Part shown: in pieces, positions 18,366-27,278 of the stretch | Position numbering within the stretch: position 1 is the first letter of the stretch | Layout: the number at the start of each line of letters is the position of its first letter | Assembly: GCA_001604585.1 (NCBI GenBank) | Contig: LVBW01000014.1 | Location: forward strand, 271 to 64,270 | Length of the DNA stretch: 64,000 nt | Source of the DNA: Puniceicoccales bacterium Verruco_02 | GTDB lineage: Bacteria; Verrucomicrobiota; Verrucomicrobiia; Opitutales; Oceanipulchritudinaceae | Direction: 5' to 3' | The notes under the pieces: generated by a model | Told to the model about the DNA's origin: nothing | The model's input: the letters and a program-made list of their open reading frames with translations, nothing else | The model's database searches: none | Position numbers and translations under genes: made by a program

Positions 18366-19928
18366 TCAGACAGGCAGCCCCTGACCAGACTCTGCGGCAT
18401 CGGCTTGCGCATTTGCTGGAATCCTGTCCAACAGCTCTTCCATACTGCCCTCGCCCAAGGTATTCGCGGCAGCGTCTAGACGCTCGCGGTACAAATCAAT
18501 CACCCCGTCCACATCCTTAACAAGTTCCGTGCCCTTGTCCGAACCATGCGCCTCGTACATGCGGCGGAAACCCGGCAGGTCTATGCTTCGGAGCGGTCTT
18601 GCAGGGCTGAAACAAGTGCGCTCAAGGCCAGACTCGTCCCCATCGTCATCCAAGGCCGTCACAAGGCCCATGTCCACGAGCCGAGTCAGACTCTCGTTCA
18701 GAATGTTCGATGGAACACGCATCAACTCCGCCAACTCGTCCGCCGAAAGCGGAGGCTGACAACGCGAGAAGCGGCGGGCAATGAGCGCATAGGCCCCGAA
18801 GCTGATCGTTTCTCTGGCGCGCTCGCTGACATTCTCCCAAGCCCTCTGATCTGCCAAGAACTGGGCATTCTGCACTGCATACGTAACCTGACCGCCGAGC
18901 AAGAGGAAGGCCCAGAACAGATACAGGCCAAACATGAGAACCAGCACAATGCCCATCGACCCGTACAGGCTCTGAATGCGTATCACGTTGTTTATGTAGA
19001 GTATGGAAAGAAAGTTATTCAGCACCAGCAAGATGGCCGCGCTGAAGCCACCGGCGAGTGCAGGCAGAAAACGCACCCGCGTATTGGGGAAAAACTGGTA
19101 GAAAAAGGTTAATAGCAACGCCAGCCCCAACACCGACACGAGCGGCCCGATGAACACGAGCAGCCGCGCAAGGTGCTCGCCCATTGGCAAGGTGTCCAAC
19201 ATGCCCACGACCGTGGATGCCGACAGTAGCCCAATGAGCACAAAACCGGCCAAAACGCCAATGCTCAGAATGGCCCAGTAGAGCACGATGCGCCGCCCCC
19301 AAGCCCGCCCGCGCTTGACGCCCCAGATACCGTTGAGCGCGTTCTCTATGGCCACAAGGAGCGAAATGCCAATCCAAATGAGCAATATGCCGCCTATTGT
19401 ACCGGCGATACCCTTGCCACCCTTGTTTATGCCGCCAACGCTGCCGCGCACCCCATCTATCATGCGGCTAAGGAGCATATCGAAGGCATCGGCCATTTCC
19501 TCGGCCTGAAGGCTAGTCCCGGCGTCGATGGCGGGAGTGCTCGCTGGGTCAGACTCCTCCCCAGCCCCCTGCTCCACAGGTACAAGCGGCTCTGCCATTT
19601 CAGCAGCTCCACCATCCAGACGCACGTACTGGGCCACCGAAGGAGCCATGAACACGATGGCGCGCTTAATCTGGGCCTCCGGGTCGGCCTTGAGAAAGCT
19701 GCCCGTGAATATCACGATGACACCCAGAACCGGCGCCATCGCAAGGAGGGAGGAATAACTGAGCGCGGCGGCGCGGCTGAAAATGGAGTTATCCACCAGT
19801 CCGCGCCATAGAATCGTAAGAACGCGCATCAGGAGCAGGGTGCGGCGACTTCGCAAGAAGAGCCTGTCGGTCCAAAGCTCGTCGCCGAGCCTGCTGGCCT
19901 TGTGAAATAGTGCGCTTAAGCGTGACAT
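18366..19928 (-). CDS. YihY/BrkB-family membrane protein
   Basis: This 520-residue protein has the YihY/virulence factor BrkB fold (once called RNase BN) in residues ~35..360. It includes FSRAAALSYSSLLAMAPVLG near the first helix, then IWIGISLLVAIENALNGIWG, WAILSIGVLAGFVLIGLLSA and SLYGSMGIVLVLMFGLYLFW. An acidic insertion of about 60 residues lies between the first two membrane segments (about 105..160). The C-terminal 160 residues form a cytosolic region resembling a winged helix (LSADELAELMRVPSNILNESL), as in several long family members. The function of the family is unsettled. It starts 53 bases after the GYF-domain gene stop and may share its transcript. Confidence 0.85.
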   Translation of the reverse strand: MSRLSALFHKASRLGDELWTDRLFLRSRRTLLLMRVLTILWRGLVDNSIFSRAAALSYSSLLAMAPVLGVIVIFTGSFLKADPEAQIKRAIVFMAPSVAQYVRLDGGAAEMAEPLVPVEQGAGEESDPASTPAIDAGTSLQAEEMADAFDMLLSRMIDGVRGSVGGINKGGKGIAGTIGGILLIWIGISLLVAIENALNGIWGVKRGRAWGRRIVLYWAILSIGVLAGFVLIGLLSASTVVGMLDTLPMGEHLARLLVFIGPLVSVLGLALLLTFFYQFFPNTRVRFLPALAGGFSAAILLVLNNFLSILYINNVIRIQSLYGSMGIVLVLMFGLYLFWAFLLLGGQVTYAVQNAQFLADQRAWENVSERARETISFGAYALIARRFSRCQPPLSADELAELMRVPSNILNESLTRLVDMGLVTALDDDGDESGLERTCFSPARPLRSIDLPGFRRMYEAHGSDKGTELVKDVDGVIDLYRERLDAAANTLGEGSMEELLDRIPANAQADAAESGQGLPV

Positions 19929-19970
19929 GGGAGTATGTTATGGAGAGGGATGATTGTCTTACGTAAGCAA

Positions 19971-20918
19971 TCATGGAAGAATGCTTGGAAGAGCGCGTAG
20001 CAAACCGAAGGCCACTATGCCAAGAAAGGCAACGACGCCGCAGCCAAGCATCAGCCAGAAGTTGAGCGTAAGGGTGCATACATAGACGCCAACGCTGAAC
20101 ACGACCAAGCCGCCAAGTTGCGCCAGATCGGCCAGCTCGCCACTGGCCGCATACCCCGCGTATGCCATCCAGCCAAAGTAGCCAAGCCCCAGCATGAGGC
20201 GCAGTCTTAGCAAGGGATAGAACTGCGTCACGGCAAGTGCCAACATCAGGGCAAAGAACAGGTCCACGGCCCCCAGCACGTAATCCGGCCCCTCCAGCAG
20301 GAGCATCCAGTCGCGCTTGTCCTTGGCCATCGCCAGATCGAGCAGGCTCTCCCAGTGCGCTCCAAGAAGAGCAGCGGACGAAAGCAGCATCAGAGCGGCC
20401 ATCATCGGCAGCGACAGGGCCACGGCACGCTCCAGCCACTTGCGCTGAATACGCAGGAGGCGCATTTCCTCGGTGTTACCCTCGGCAGCGTCCAAAATGT
20501 CCGCTACTGCCAGACCGGAACGGTCCGGTATAGCGGCAAAGTCCAAAGTCGGGGCAGGTCTATCAAGGACCGGAGCCGGCGCGGATGCAGGGGCCTCGGA
20601 CCGCGGAACGGGCTTCAGATCGGGAAGCTGTGCTGCCGGGGCAGCATCTGGCACTGGCGACGCTCCGGCAGCCGGGGCCGGGGCTTCGACCTCCGCACCA
20701 CGGCGACGCAATGTGAGCTTCTTTTTTTCCGGGAATAGCACGGCGCAAAGCTCAGGACTGTCGCCTATTCGCTTCCAGTCCTGCAAGGCATCGTCGTAAT
20801 ACAGGCTCTGCCTGTCCAGTTGCCCGGCCTCGACCAAAGACTGGAGCTTGTCCACGGAGAACGGCCCGCGGGCATTCTCGGCATCCGGCTGGCGGACGAA
20901 GTATTCCTGTTCGGACAT
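19971..20918 (-). CDS. GYF-domain membrane protein
   Basis: The 315-residue protein begins with a GYF_2-type domain (about 5..60: EYFVRQPDAENARGPFSVDK, then DWKRIGDSPEL). A Pro/Ala-rich linker (about 75..140) follows, then four or five hydrophobic segments (about 175..310). ATG 20918 begins the GYF domain exactly; a longer frame upstream is less likely. GYF_2 domains are common N-terminal modules on bacterial membrane proteins and may bind proline-rich partners. No enzyme motif is visible in the membrane part. Confidence 0.72.
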   Translation of the reverse strand: MSEQEYFVRQPDAENARGPFSVDKLQSLVEAGQLDRQSLYYDDALQDWKRIGDSPELCAVLFPEKKKLTLRRRGAEVEAPAPAAGASPVPDAAPAAQLPDLKPVPRSEAPASAPAPVLDRPAPTLDFAAIPDRSGLAVADILDAAEGNTEEMRLLRIQRKWLERAVALSLPMMAALMLLSSAALLGAHWESLLDLAMAKDKRDWMLLLEGPDYVLGAVDLFFALMLALAVTQFYPLLRLRLMLGLGYFGWMAYAGYAASGELADLAQLGGLVVFSVGVYVCTLTLNFWLMLGCGVVAFLGIVAFGLLRALPSILP

Positions 20919-21005
20919 GATGACAATACTACACCATGCACGAAGCATCGCGCAAGGCATTGCACGCGGCTGATGCAGGACACTATCGCTGTGAACTAGC
21001 GGGCA

Positions 21006-21479
21006 TTACTTGCGGGTGGAGGAAAGAAGCTTCCAGCGCAACAAAGTGCCAAAGAGATACAACAGCCCAATGGCAAGACTGCCCAAGGAGGTTGCGGCCA
21101 CAAATCGGACAACACCACTCGGGGTCTGGGCAGGATAGGTTAATAGGAAGGGCATACCCGCCAGTCCGCGCACGATGAATATGCCTGCTATGACAAGCAG
21201 CAGCACGCGAAGGGCGGGAAGGCGGGGTCGCCCAACAGCGCCTGCGTATGCATACAGGGACCAAGTGCCAAGGATGAGCGTGATAATTAGGGTGAGAATG
21301 GCGGGAATCCAGGAGCCTTGTTCCGCCATCTCCGCCATTTTCGCCCCTGCCCCAGCAGACCTGTACATGTCCGGCCCGCCGATAATGATGCCAATATGCC
21401 AAAGGGCTATTAGCCCGACGATTGCCGAAGCAATCAGTAGTAAAACCCTGCCAGCCTGATGTTTGCCTGTATCATTCAT
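21006..21479 (-). CDS. small four-helix membrane protein, unknown function
   Basis: The 157-residue protein has four clear membrane segments, around residues 12..34, 58..80, 92..112 and 122..145. I do not recognise a family. ATG 21479 is chosen. A GTG at 21503 overlaps the nadK stop (GTGA) and would add eight residues; that overlap hints at translational coupling, so the longer form cannot be excluded. It probably lies in one transcript with nadK. Confidence 0.6.
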   Translation of the reverse strand: MNDTGKHQAGRVLLLIASAIVGLIALWHIGIIIGGPDMYRSAGAGAKMAEMAEQGSWIPAILTLIITLILGTWSLYAYAGAVGRPRLPALRVLLLVIAGIFIVRGLAGMPFLLTYPAQTPSGVVRFVAATSLGSLAIGLLYLFGTLLRWKLLSSTRK

Positions 21480-21499
21480 GATGATGCTCTCGAAGAACC

Positions 21500-22342
21500 T
21501 CACATCTGAAGATGATTGCCGCTCCAGCCCAGCTTTGTGTGCAGCAGCTTGAAATAGGTGTAGCCGGGCCTCAACACTAGGGGCAGACGGAATGGGGCCA
21601 ATTCCAGCTCCACGGGCATACCACCCTCGGCCTCGTCCTGAAAGCAGGGCATACCGTCGCTTGTCACGCTCACTGGCGAACCGCCGCCATCCACGCTTAC
21701 GCGCAACAGGGTACCCTCGCCCACGATAAGGCCGCGGTTACTCAGGGTGTGCGGACAGATGGGCGTCATGGCAAGCACCGGGGCGCGTGGATGAATGAGC
21801 GGACCACCGGCGGAAAGATTGTAGGCGGTGGACCCGGTCGGGGTGGACAGCACAAGCCCGTCGGCCACATACACATTCACCAGCTTTCCATCGGCCTCCA
21901 CACGCAGCCTAGCCACTCGGGAACTGGTCGAGCGTACGACAACGTCGTTCAAAGCGCAGAACATGCCCCCGCCACTGCTGCGACAAATTAGCAGGGAACG
22001 GTCGCTTAGGCGAAAATCCCCGGCAAGGAAGCTGTCGAAAAACGCCCTCGCCTCCTCCACCGTGAACATGGCCAGAAAGCCCAGCTTGCCCATGTTGACA
22101 CCGAGCACGCGGGTGCCCTCGCGCGCTGCCTCGGCAGCAACAGAGAGCAAGGTGCCGTCACCCCCGATGACGCAACAGGCATCCGCGCCCTTCAAGAGGC
22201 CAGCGGGCAAGGGATAGCCCGAATGTATGCGCACCTCCCGCCCGGCGGCCAGAGTGCGCGCGGCAAGCTCCTCTGCAAGCGCGGCTGCCCCGCTCTTGCA
22301 GGCATTTACAACGATGACAAGACTGCGAATAGCTGCTTCCAA
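21500..22342 (-). CDS. nadK: NAD kinase
   Basis: The enzyme phosphorylates NAD to NADP using ATP or polyphosphate. The protein has 280 residues, usual for the family. It has the GGDGT motif (VIGGDGTLLSVAAEA, about residue 60), the NMGKLGFLAMF segment, CALNDVVV in the conserved NE/D motif position, and the glycine-rich TPTGSTAYNLSAGGPLIHP near residue 170. Its stop overlaps the start region of a small membrane-protein gene. Confidence 0.93.
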   Translation of the reverse strand: MEAAIRSLVIVVNACKSGAAALAEELAARTLAAGREVRIHSGYPLPAGLLKGADACCVIGGDGTLLSVAAEAAREGTRVLGVNMGKLGFLAMFTVEEARAFFDSFLAGDFRLSDRSLLICRSSGGGMFCALNDVVVRSTSSRVARLRVEADGKLVNVYVADGLVLSTPTGSTAYNLSAGGPLIHPRAPVLAMTPICPHTLSNRGLIVGEGTLLRVSVDGGGSPVSVTSDGMPCFQDEAEGGMPVELELAPFRLPLVLRPGYTYFKLLHTKLGWSGNHLQM

Positions 22343-22432
22343 GGCTTGGGCCTCCCTCGTTAAGTGAGAAGCAGGCTACAAAAAGCACCCCTCGCGGGGC
22401 AATCATTATCGGGAGTTAGGCCCGCCCCCCCT

Positions 22433-23755
22433 TCAGCCCAGCCTTTCAAGCCTTGCCGCGCCTGCCCCGTCGTGGCCATCCACCCAAGGGCTTGCGCTTA
22501 CTCTGCCAGTTTGGACAAACCGCGGGTTGGCCATCAGGAACTCATCAACGACCTGTTCGTTCTCCTCATCATCAATGCTGCATGTGCTGTAAACGAGCCT
22601 GCCACCAGGCGCCAATAGCGTGGCCGCATGTGCCAGCAGGCGATCCTGAAGCGCGGCACAGTTGGCAAAGTCCTCGGGCTTGAGCCTCCAGCGCGCATCC
22701 GGGCGGCGGCGGAGCACCCCGCTGTTCGAACAGGGCGCGTCCAGCAGTATGGCGTCGTACTGCGCTGGAAGATTCCTCGCCCGCAAGCCATCGGCATTCA
22801 GAGCGAGCACGTCGCATTCCACGATTTCCACACTCGGGAAAGCCACCCCTGAAGCTGGCAGCCGGGCGAAATTCTCTCGCAGCCTGTCGCAACGCCCGCC
22901 CGGCAGGTCCACACATACAAGAAGACCGTCCCTATCCCCAGCCATACGCGGCAACATCAGCCTAGCCTTGCCACCCGGCGCGGAGCAGAGATCCAGAACC
23001 TGCATTCCGGGCCGCGGAGCCAGCAGCTCCACGCAAAGGCGCGTGGAAGGATCCTGCGCATAGGCGAGTCCCTCTTTGAAAAGCCTAGCCACAGGCTCCC
23101 AACCCCCGCCATCGTAAGAATAGTAGCCCGGCCAGCTCGCTGGCTTGAGGCAGGGCGGCGGCTCCACATCACCCTCAAGACGCAGAAAGACTTCGGCAGG
23201 CCGTTGGTCCCACTCCAGAAGACGTAGCATATTGTCATGGCCGAACTGCCTCTGCCAACGCCTCACAAGCCAGAGCGGGTGACTGTGTTGCAGGGCCAGC
23301 CGCTCCAGAGCGTCCGTACAGCGGGAAGGCGCATCGGCAATAGCCGCTGGCAGGCGGCGCAGCACGGCGTTGACAAAACCTTTCATCCTTGCAGGCAGCA
23401 GGGAACCGACCTTCGACACCGCAAAGTCTGTCACCTTTGCCCTGTGCGCGACATCGTCGGCAGCCTCAAGCAGCTCCGCCCCAGCCACAAGAAGAAGCGC
23501 AAGAACCTCCGGCTCTGGCGAACGAGGGCACAGCGCCGCCACACCGGCCCGCAGAAGCGACAGATTGCGCAGCACTGCGTAGAAAAGACTCTGACAACGG
23601 GCACGCTCCTTCCCGGAAAGCCCGCCCCGCTCCGCAGCCAGCAGTTCATCCGCCCGCCCCGGACTGCGCAGATAGGCGGCGCAAAGCTGCACCGCAAGGC
23701 ACCAGCCGTCATCGGCCCCGCATCGTTCATACTTTTTTGTAGTGTTGACCTTCAT
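22433..23755 (-). CDS. rsmB: 16S rRNA (cytosine-5) methyltransferase RsmB-like
   Basis: The 440-residue protein has an N-terminal NusB-like helical domain (about 15..150) and a Rossmann methyltransferase domain with motif I VLDLCSAPGGKA near residue 260. The two cysteine motifs are DAPCSNSG (motif IV) and YSTCS (motif VI, catalytic Cys). This layout is typical of RsmB/Sun, which methylates C967 of 16S rRNA. The linker between domains is shorter and less conserved than in E. coli. Transcribed divergently from greA. Confidence 0.9.
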   Translation of the reverse strand: MKVNTTKKYERCGADDGWCLAVQLCAAYLRSPGRADELLAAERGGLSGKERARCQSLFYAVLRNLSLLRAGVAALCPRSPEPEVLALLLVAGAELLEAADDVAHRAKVTDFAVSKVGSLLPARMKGFVNAVLRRLPAAIADAPSRCTDALERLALQHSHPLWLVRRWQRQFGHDNMLRLLEWDQRPAEVFLRLEGDVEPPPCLKPASWPGYYSYDGGGWEPVARLFKEGLAYAQDPSTRLCVELLAPRPGMQVLDLCSAPGGKARLMLPRMAGDRDGLLVCVDLPGGRCDRLRENFARLPASGVAFPSVEIVECDVLALNADGLRARNLPAQYDAILLDAPCSNSGVLRRRPDARWRLKPEDFANCAALQDRLLAHAATLLAPGGRLVYSTCSIDDEENEQVVDEFLMANPRFVQTGRVSASPWVDGHDGAGAARLERLG

Positions 23756-23787
23756 GCCAGCTTGTTAGAGACTAGTTGTTTCGCAGC

Positions 23788-25665
23788 ATGAACACAGAAG
23801 CCATCGAATTGCTAGTCAGCAAGCATCCTGATCTCAAAGGAGCGCGTGAGAAGCTGGAAGCGATGCAGCCGGGAGCCTACTGCATCCACCGTAGCTGGGG
23901 TATGGGCGTAATCAAGAATTACGACGTAAAGACCCAGCGCCTTGTCATCGACTTTGAGGAGGGGGACCGGAAGGGACACCAGATGGACCCCGCCTTCTGC
24001 GTTGACAAGCTGGACATCCTCCCACCCGACAGCATCCTCGTCCGCCAACGCGAGGAGCCGGACGCCATCGAGGAGATGATCAAGAAGAATCCGGCCGATC
24101 TTGTCGTGGAGGTGCTCTCGCACTGCCCCGACAACAGCGCCAGCCAGAACGAGCTGGAACGCCAGCTTCAGCGCGTGCTCGGCGAGCGCCGCTTCAAGAA
24201 ATGGTGGCTGGCAACGCGTAAGCTACTGGTCAAAGACCCGCGCGTGGCCGTGCCCTCGCGCAAGAGCGACCCCTACATCCTGCGCGATGAACCCGTCCGC
24301 GCCGAGGACGAGGTGATGGACGAGTTCTTTGAAACGAAGAACCCGCACAAAAAGATCGGCCATGCGGCACGCCTTCTGGCCCTCTCTGTAAGGCACGACG
24401 ACATCAAGGACGCCCTGCCCGACATCCTCAAGGAGCTGACCCAGTCGCTTAAGGAGACCAAAGTCCTCACCGAGGGCGAACGCCTTTTCGGCCTCTGGGT
24501 GCGCAACGACCTTGCCCGCTTCATCCACGAAGACCCAGAGCAGATAGAGCCGCGAACAGCGGACCTGCTGCGCGAGTCCCCCAGCCTTTCTCTCCTCGCC
24601 GAGAACATCCCCGGCACGCACTACAAGCGTTACCTGAACCTCATCGAGCGCAGCTTCAGCGACGATTGGGTGAAGATACACTTCGACCTTCTCAAGAACA
24701 GCTCGGGCAAGTTCACCACCGAATGCGTGAACTACCTGCTCGAAAAGGAGCTTGAAAAGGACGTTGCCGACGCGCTCGAACGCTGGCTCAACGAACAGAA
24801 CCTGCGTGGCCCCGTGCTGCTCTGGATAATCCGCAACCGCAAGAGCCGCAAGTACGGGGAGCTTATGGAAGGTATTCTAAACCCCCGCCTCCTCTCGGCC
24901 ATATTCTACGCCATCGACTACGAGGCGCTGCAAAACGCCAGCACCCGCCGCATCGCCCTAGCCGACGCAGTAAGCGACGACGCCCTGCTCATCGGAGAGC
25001 TGCTTGAAAACTCTTCGCTGGAAACAGCCACGGACCTAGCCACGATGCTCATGCTCAATCAGGGCTTCGAGGATCTGTCCAAGAAGAGCATACTGGCCCG
25101 CTTCATCAAGCTCTACCCGACGATCCAGAGCCTCGTTGACCAGGGCGCAACAGCCGCCAAACAGCGCGCGCTCATCGTGTCTGCAGAGAGCTTTGCCGCC
25201 CGCAAGGCCGAGTACGACGAACTGGTGGGCAAGAAGATTCCCGAAAACAAGGAGGCAATCGCCACGGCTCGCGAGCACGGCGACCTTCGCGAAAACGCGG
25301 AATACAAAATGGCCCGTCAGGAGCAGGAAACCCTGCTCGCCCGCAAGGACCAGCTGGAAGCGGAACTATCCCGCGCCCAGACCACGGACTTTGCCGACTC
25401 GCCGACCGAGAACGTGGGCGTTGGCAGCGTAGTCACCCTCAAGGCAGTGGCCGACAATAAGCGCAGCGCACGCTACGCCATACTCGGAGCCTGGGACAGC
25501 GACCCGGAACGCCACATTCTCTCCTACCAGACCGCCCTCGGCCAGAGCATCCTCTCCAAGAAGGTGGGCGAACGCGCCCTGCTCAACATCGGCAGCGAGA
25601 GCGAAGAGTGGGAAATCGCCAGCATCGAACGCTGGCCCGATAAAAAGGCAAGCTTCGGCAGATAG
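23788..25665 (+). CDS. greA: GreA-type transcription factor with long N-terminal extension
   Basis: The 625-residue protein has a GreA/GreB unit only in its last ~165 residues. The coiled coil (about 459..540) carries the acidic tip in HGDLRENAEYK, and a C-terminal FKBP-like domain follows with GSVVTLKAV. The first ~455 residues are mostly helical; the very N-terminus (YCIHRSWGMGVIKNYD) resembles a small beta domain. Ordinary GreA has about 158 residues. Similar extended GreA proteins are known in Verrucomicrobiota and related phyla. GreA rescues backtracked RNA polymerase by stimulating RNA cleavage. ATG 23788 is preferred to a TTG four codons upstream. Confidence 0.9.
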   Translation: MNTEAIELLVSKHPDLKGAREKLEAMQPGAYCIHRSWGMGVIKNYDVKTQRLVIDFEEGDRKGHQMDPAFCVDKLDILPPDSILVRQREEPDAIEEMIKKNPADLVVEVLSHCPDNSASQNELERQLQRVLGERRFKKWWLATRKLLVKDPRVAVPSRKSDPYILRDEPVRAEDEVMDEFFETKNPHKKIGHAARLLALSVRHDDIKDALPDILKELTQSLKETKVLTEGERLFGLWVRNDLARFIHEDPEQIEPRTADLLRESPSLSLLAENIPGTHYKRYLNLIERSFSDDWVKIHFDLLKNSSGKFTTECVNYLLEKELEKDVADALERWLNEQNLRGPVLLWIIRNRKSRKYGELMEGILNPRLLSAIFYAIDYEALQNASTRRIALADAVSDDALLIGELLENSSLETATDLATMLMLNQGFEDLSKKSILARFIKLYPTIQSLVDQGATAAKQRALIVSAESFAARKAEYDELVGKKIPENKEAIATAREHGDLRENAEYKMARQEQETLLARKDQLEAELSRAQTTDFADSPTENVGVGSVVTLKAVADNKRSARYAILGAWDSDPERHILSYQTALGQSILSKKVGERALLNIGSESEEWEIASIERWPDKKASFGR

Positions 25666-25700
25666 CCTGCTTCCACAACTACAGGCCATTGCGCCATTTG

Positions 25701-25735
25701 AACAGCCCGGATGCCCGACAGCGTCCGGGCTGTTT
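25701..25735 (+). terminator. terminator of greA
   Basis: AACAGCCCGGA (25701..25711) pairs with TCCGGGCTGTT (25724..25734), followed by a short T stretch. The stem is 11 bp and perfect. Confidence 0.82.
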
Positions 25736-25816
25736 GCTGATCTGAGGCTACACAAGGCGCCGGGGAACCTTTTCAGCCTTGCCTAGGAAAGACAATTGCG
25801 ATGAAATTGTCAGGCC

Positions 25817-27091
25817 ATGTTCACACATCCCAGACTCCCCCTATATATCGTTCCCTGCCTGCTACTCGCGCAGCCCTGCCTTGCCATATCGCTTGAAATC
25901 AACGGTGGCTCTACTGCCGAAGTCAAAGGAAACACAGACCTTGGGTCCAGCTCTTCGGACTTCATCAACGTAGGCTCCGCCAGCAACGCCAACACACTGA
26001 ACATATACGCCAGCCTGTCTGCCTACAAAACAACTGTGGGCGGCAACCAGACAAGCTTCCCCAGCCTACCCGATGTCACGCCCTACAACTACAACAGCGT
26101 CGAGATATTCGACGGTGGCTCGCTCAACCTGAGCGCGTACATGTATGTGGGCTACGCTGGAAGCGGCAACACCATAACAGTCAACAGCGGGGCAAGCCTC
26201 AATATCGGGACCTTCCTCCAGCTCAGCTACACAACGTCAGTATCCGGCTCAGATTCTGCATACGCCAGTAACTCTGTGTATGTGAACGGCGGCACCATGA
26301 GCGTGGGCACCTACGCATACGTTGGCAGCTCCTCAAGCAACAACCTCATCAGCGTCAGCGACGGCGGCAGCGCCACAATGGCGACGCTGCGAGTGGGCGA
26401 CAATTACAGCGAGTCCGGCAACGGCGTCATAGTAAGCGGCTCGGGCTCTACGCTAAGCGTATCCAGCTCTGGCAGCTACAACGGCGACCTGATCGTGGGC
26501 CGCAGGGGCAACGACAACTTCCTCACCGTGCAGGAAGGCGCCGCTGTGGACTGCGACAGCCTCGCTCTAGGGGCACTTTCGACAAGCAGCTACTCATCCA
26601 ACGGCAATCAGGTGCTCGTCACCGGGGGCAGCCAGCTCGAAATCCGTGGCAACCTGGCCATTGGCGCCATCAACAGTGGTTATGCCACCGAAGGCAACCG
26701 CGTGCTAGTGCAGGACGGGGCGCTTGTTGTTGTTGGAGGAAACCTCACGATTCAGGACGCTGGTGAAGGCGACGCAAATTACCTCTTCATCGAAGGCGGC
26801 TTCCTCGCATGGGCCGGCGACCACACGGCCACAGGCGACGACGCACTTGCGGCCCTCTTCGACGGACGAATAATGATTGGCGACGGCTCCGGCGGCATGG
26901 TGGCAGCCACGGCAGACACTCTTTCCTACTTCTACTGCGCATCCGACGCGGAAGGACTGGCCGCAACAGGCTTCGCAGGACTAAGCGGCTATACAATCCT
27001 AGGCGCAGCTGTGCCGGAACCCTCCACATACGCCCTGATGGGCGGCATCGCAGCATTGGGCATGGCACTGTACCGCAGACGCCGGGCGTAG
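25817..27091 (+). CDS. beta-helix-like PEP-CTERM surface protein
   Basis: The 424-residue protein has a signal peptide ending near CLAISLEI, a body of irregular repeats and a PEP-CTERM tail (VPEPSTYA, hydrophobic helix, RRRR). The repeats have a recurring pattern of about 30..50 residues such as N-x-I-x-V-SGGS-x-L-x-V-x-x-x-L-x-VG (NGVIVSGSGSTLSVSSSG, NGNQVLVTGGSQLEI, EGNRVLVQDGALVVVGG). This pattern is typical of autotransporter-like right-handed beta-helices seen in verrucomicrobial PEP-CTERM proteins. Likely surface-anchored or part of the extracellular matrix. No catalytic motif was seen. Confidence 0.8.
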   Translation: MFTHPRLPLYIVPCLLLAQPCLAISLEINGGSTAEVKGNTDLGSSSSDFINVGSASNANTLNIYASLSAYKTTVGGNQTSFPSLPDVTPYNYNSVEIFDGGSLNLSAYMYVGYAGSGNTITVNSGASLNIGTFLQLSYTTSVSGSDSAYASNSVYVNGGTMSVGTYAYVGSSSSNNLISVSDGGSATMATLRVGDNYSESGNGVIVSGSGSTLSVSSSGSYNGDLIVGRRGNDNFLTVQEGAAVDCDSLALGALSTSSYSSNGNQVLVTGGSQLEIRGNLAIGAINSGYATEGNRVLVQDGALVVVGGNLTIQDAGEGDANYLFIEGGFLAWAGDHTATGDDALAALFDGRIMIGDGSGGMVAATADTLSYFYCASDAEGLAATGFAGLSGYTILGAAVPEPSTYALMGGIAALGMALYRRRRA

Positions 27092-27215
27092 CAAGCAGCA
27101 GAAGCGCGACAGCAGCTTCACGAAAGTCCCCGCGGAGTAGAACTTGCCAAACACAGGGGGCGGCTGGGGACGCCGTCCCTGCCTGCAAGACGGTCAGCAT
27201 GTTAAGAACGCCCCA

Positions 27216-27246
27216 GCGCGGACGCCTCGGAGATGCGTCCGCGCTG
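27216..27246. terminator. bidirectional hairpin between PEP-CTERM gene and purH
   Basis: AGCGCGGACGC (27216..27226) and GCGTCCGCGCT (27236..27246) form an 11-bp perfect stem with a 9-base loop between two convergent genes. Confidence 0.75.
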
Positions 27247-27278
27247 TGTTGCACTATAAACTTTGTATTGACCCCTGC

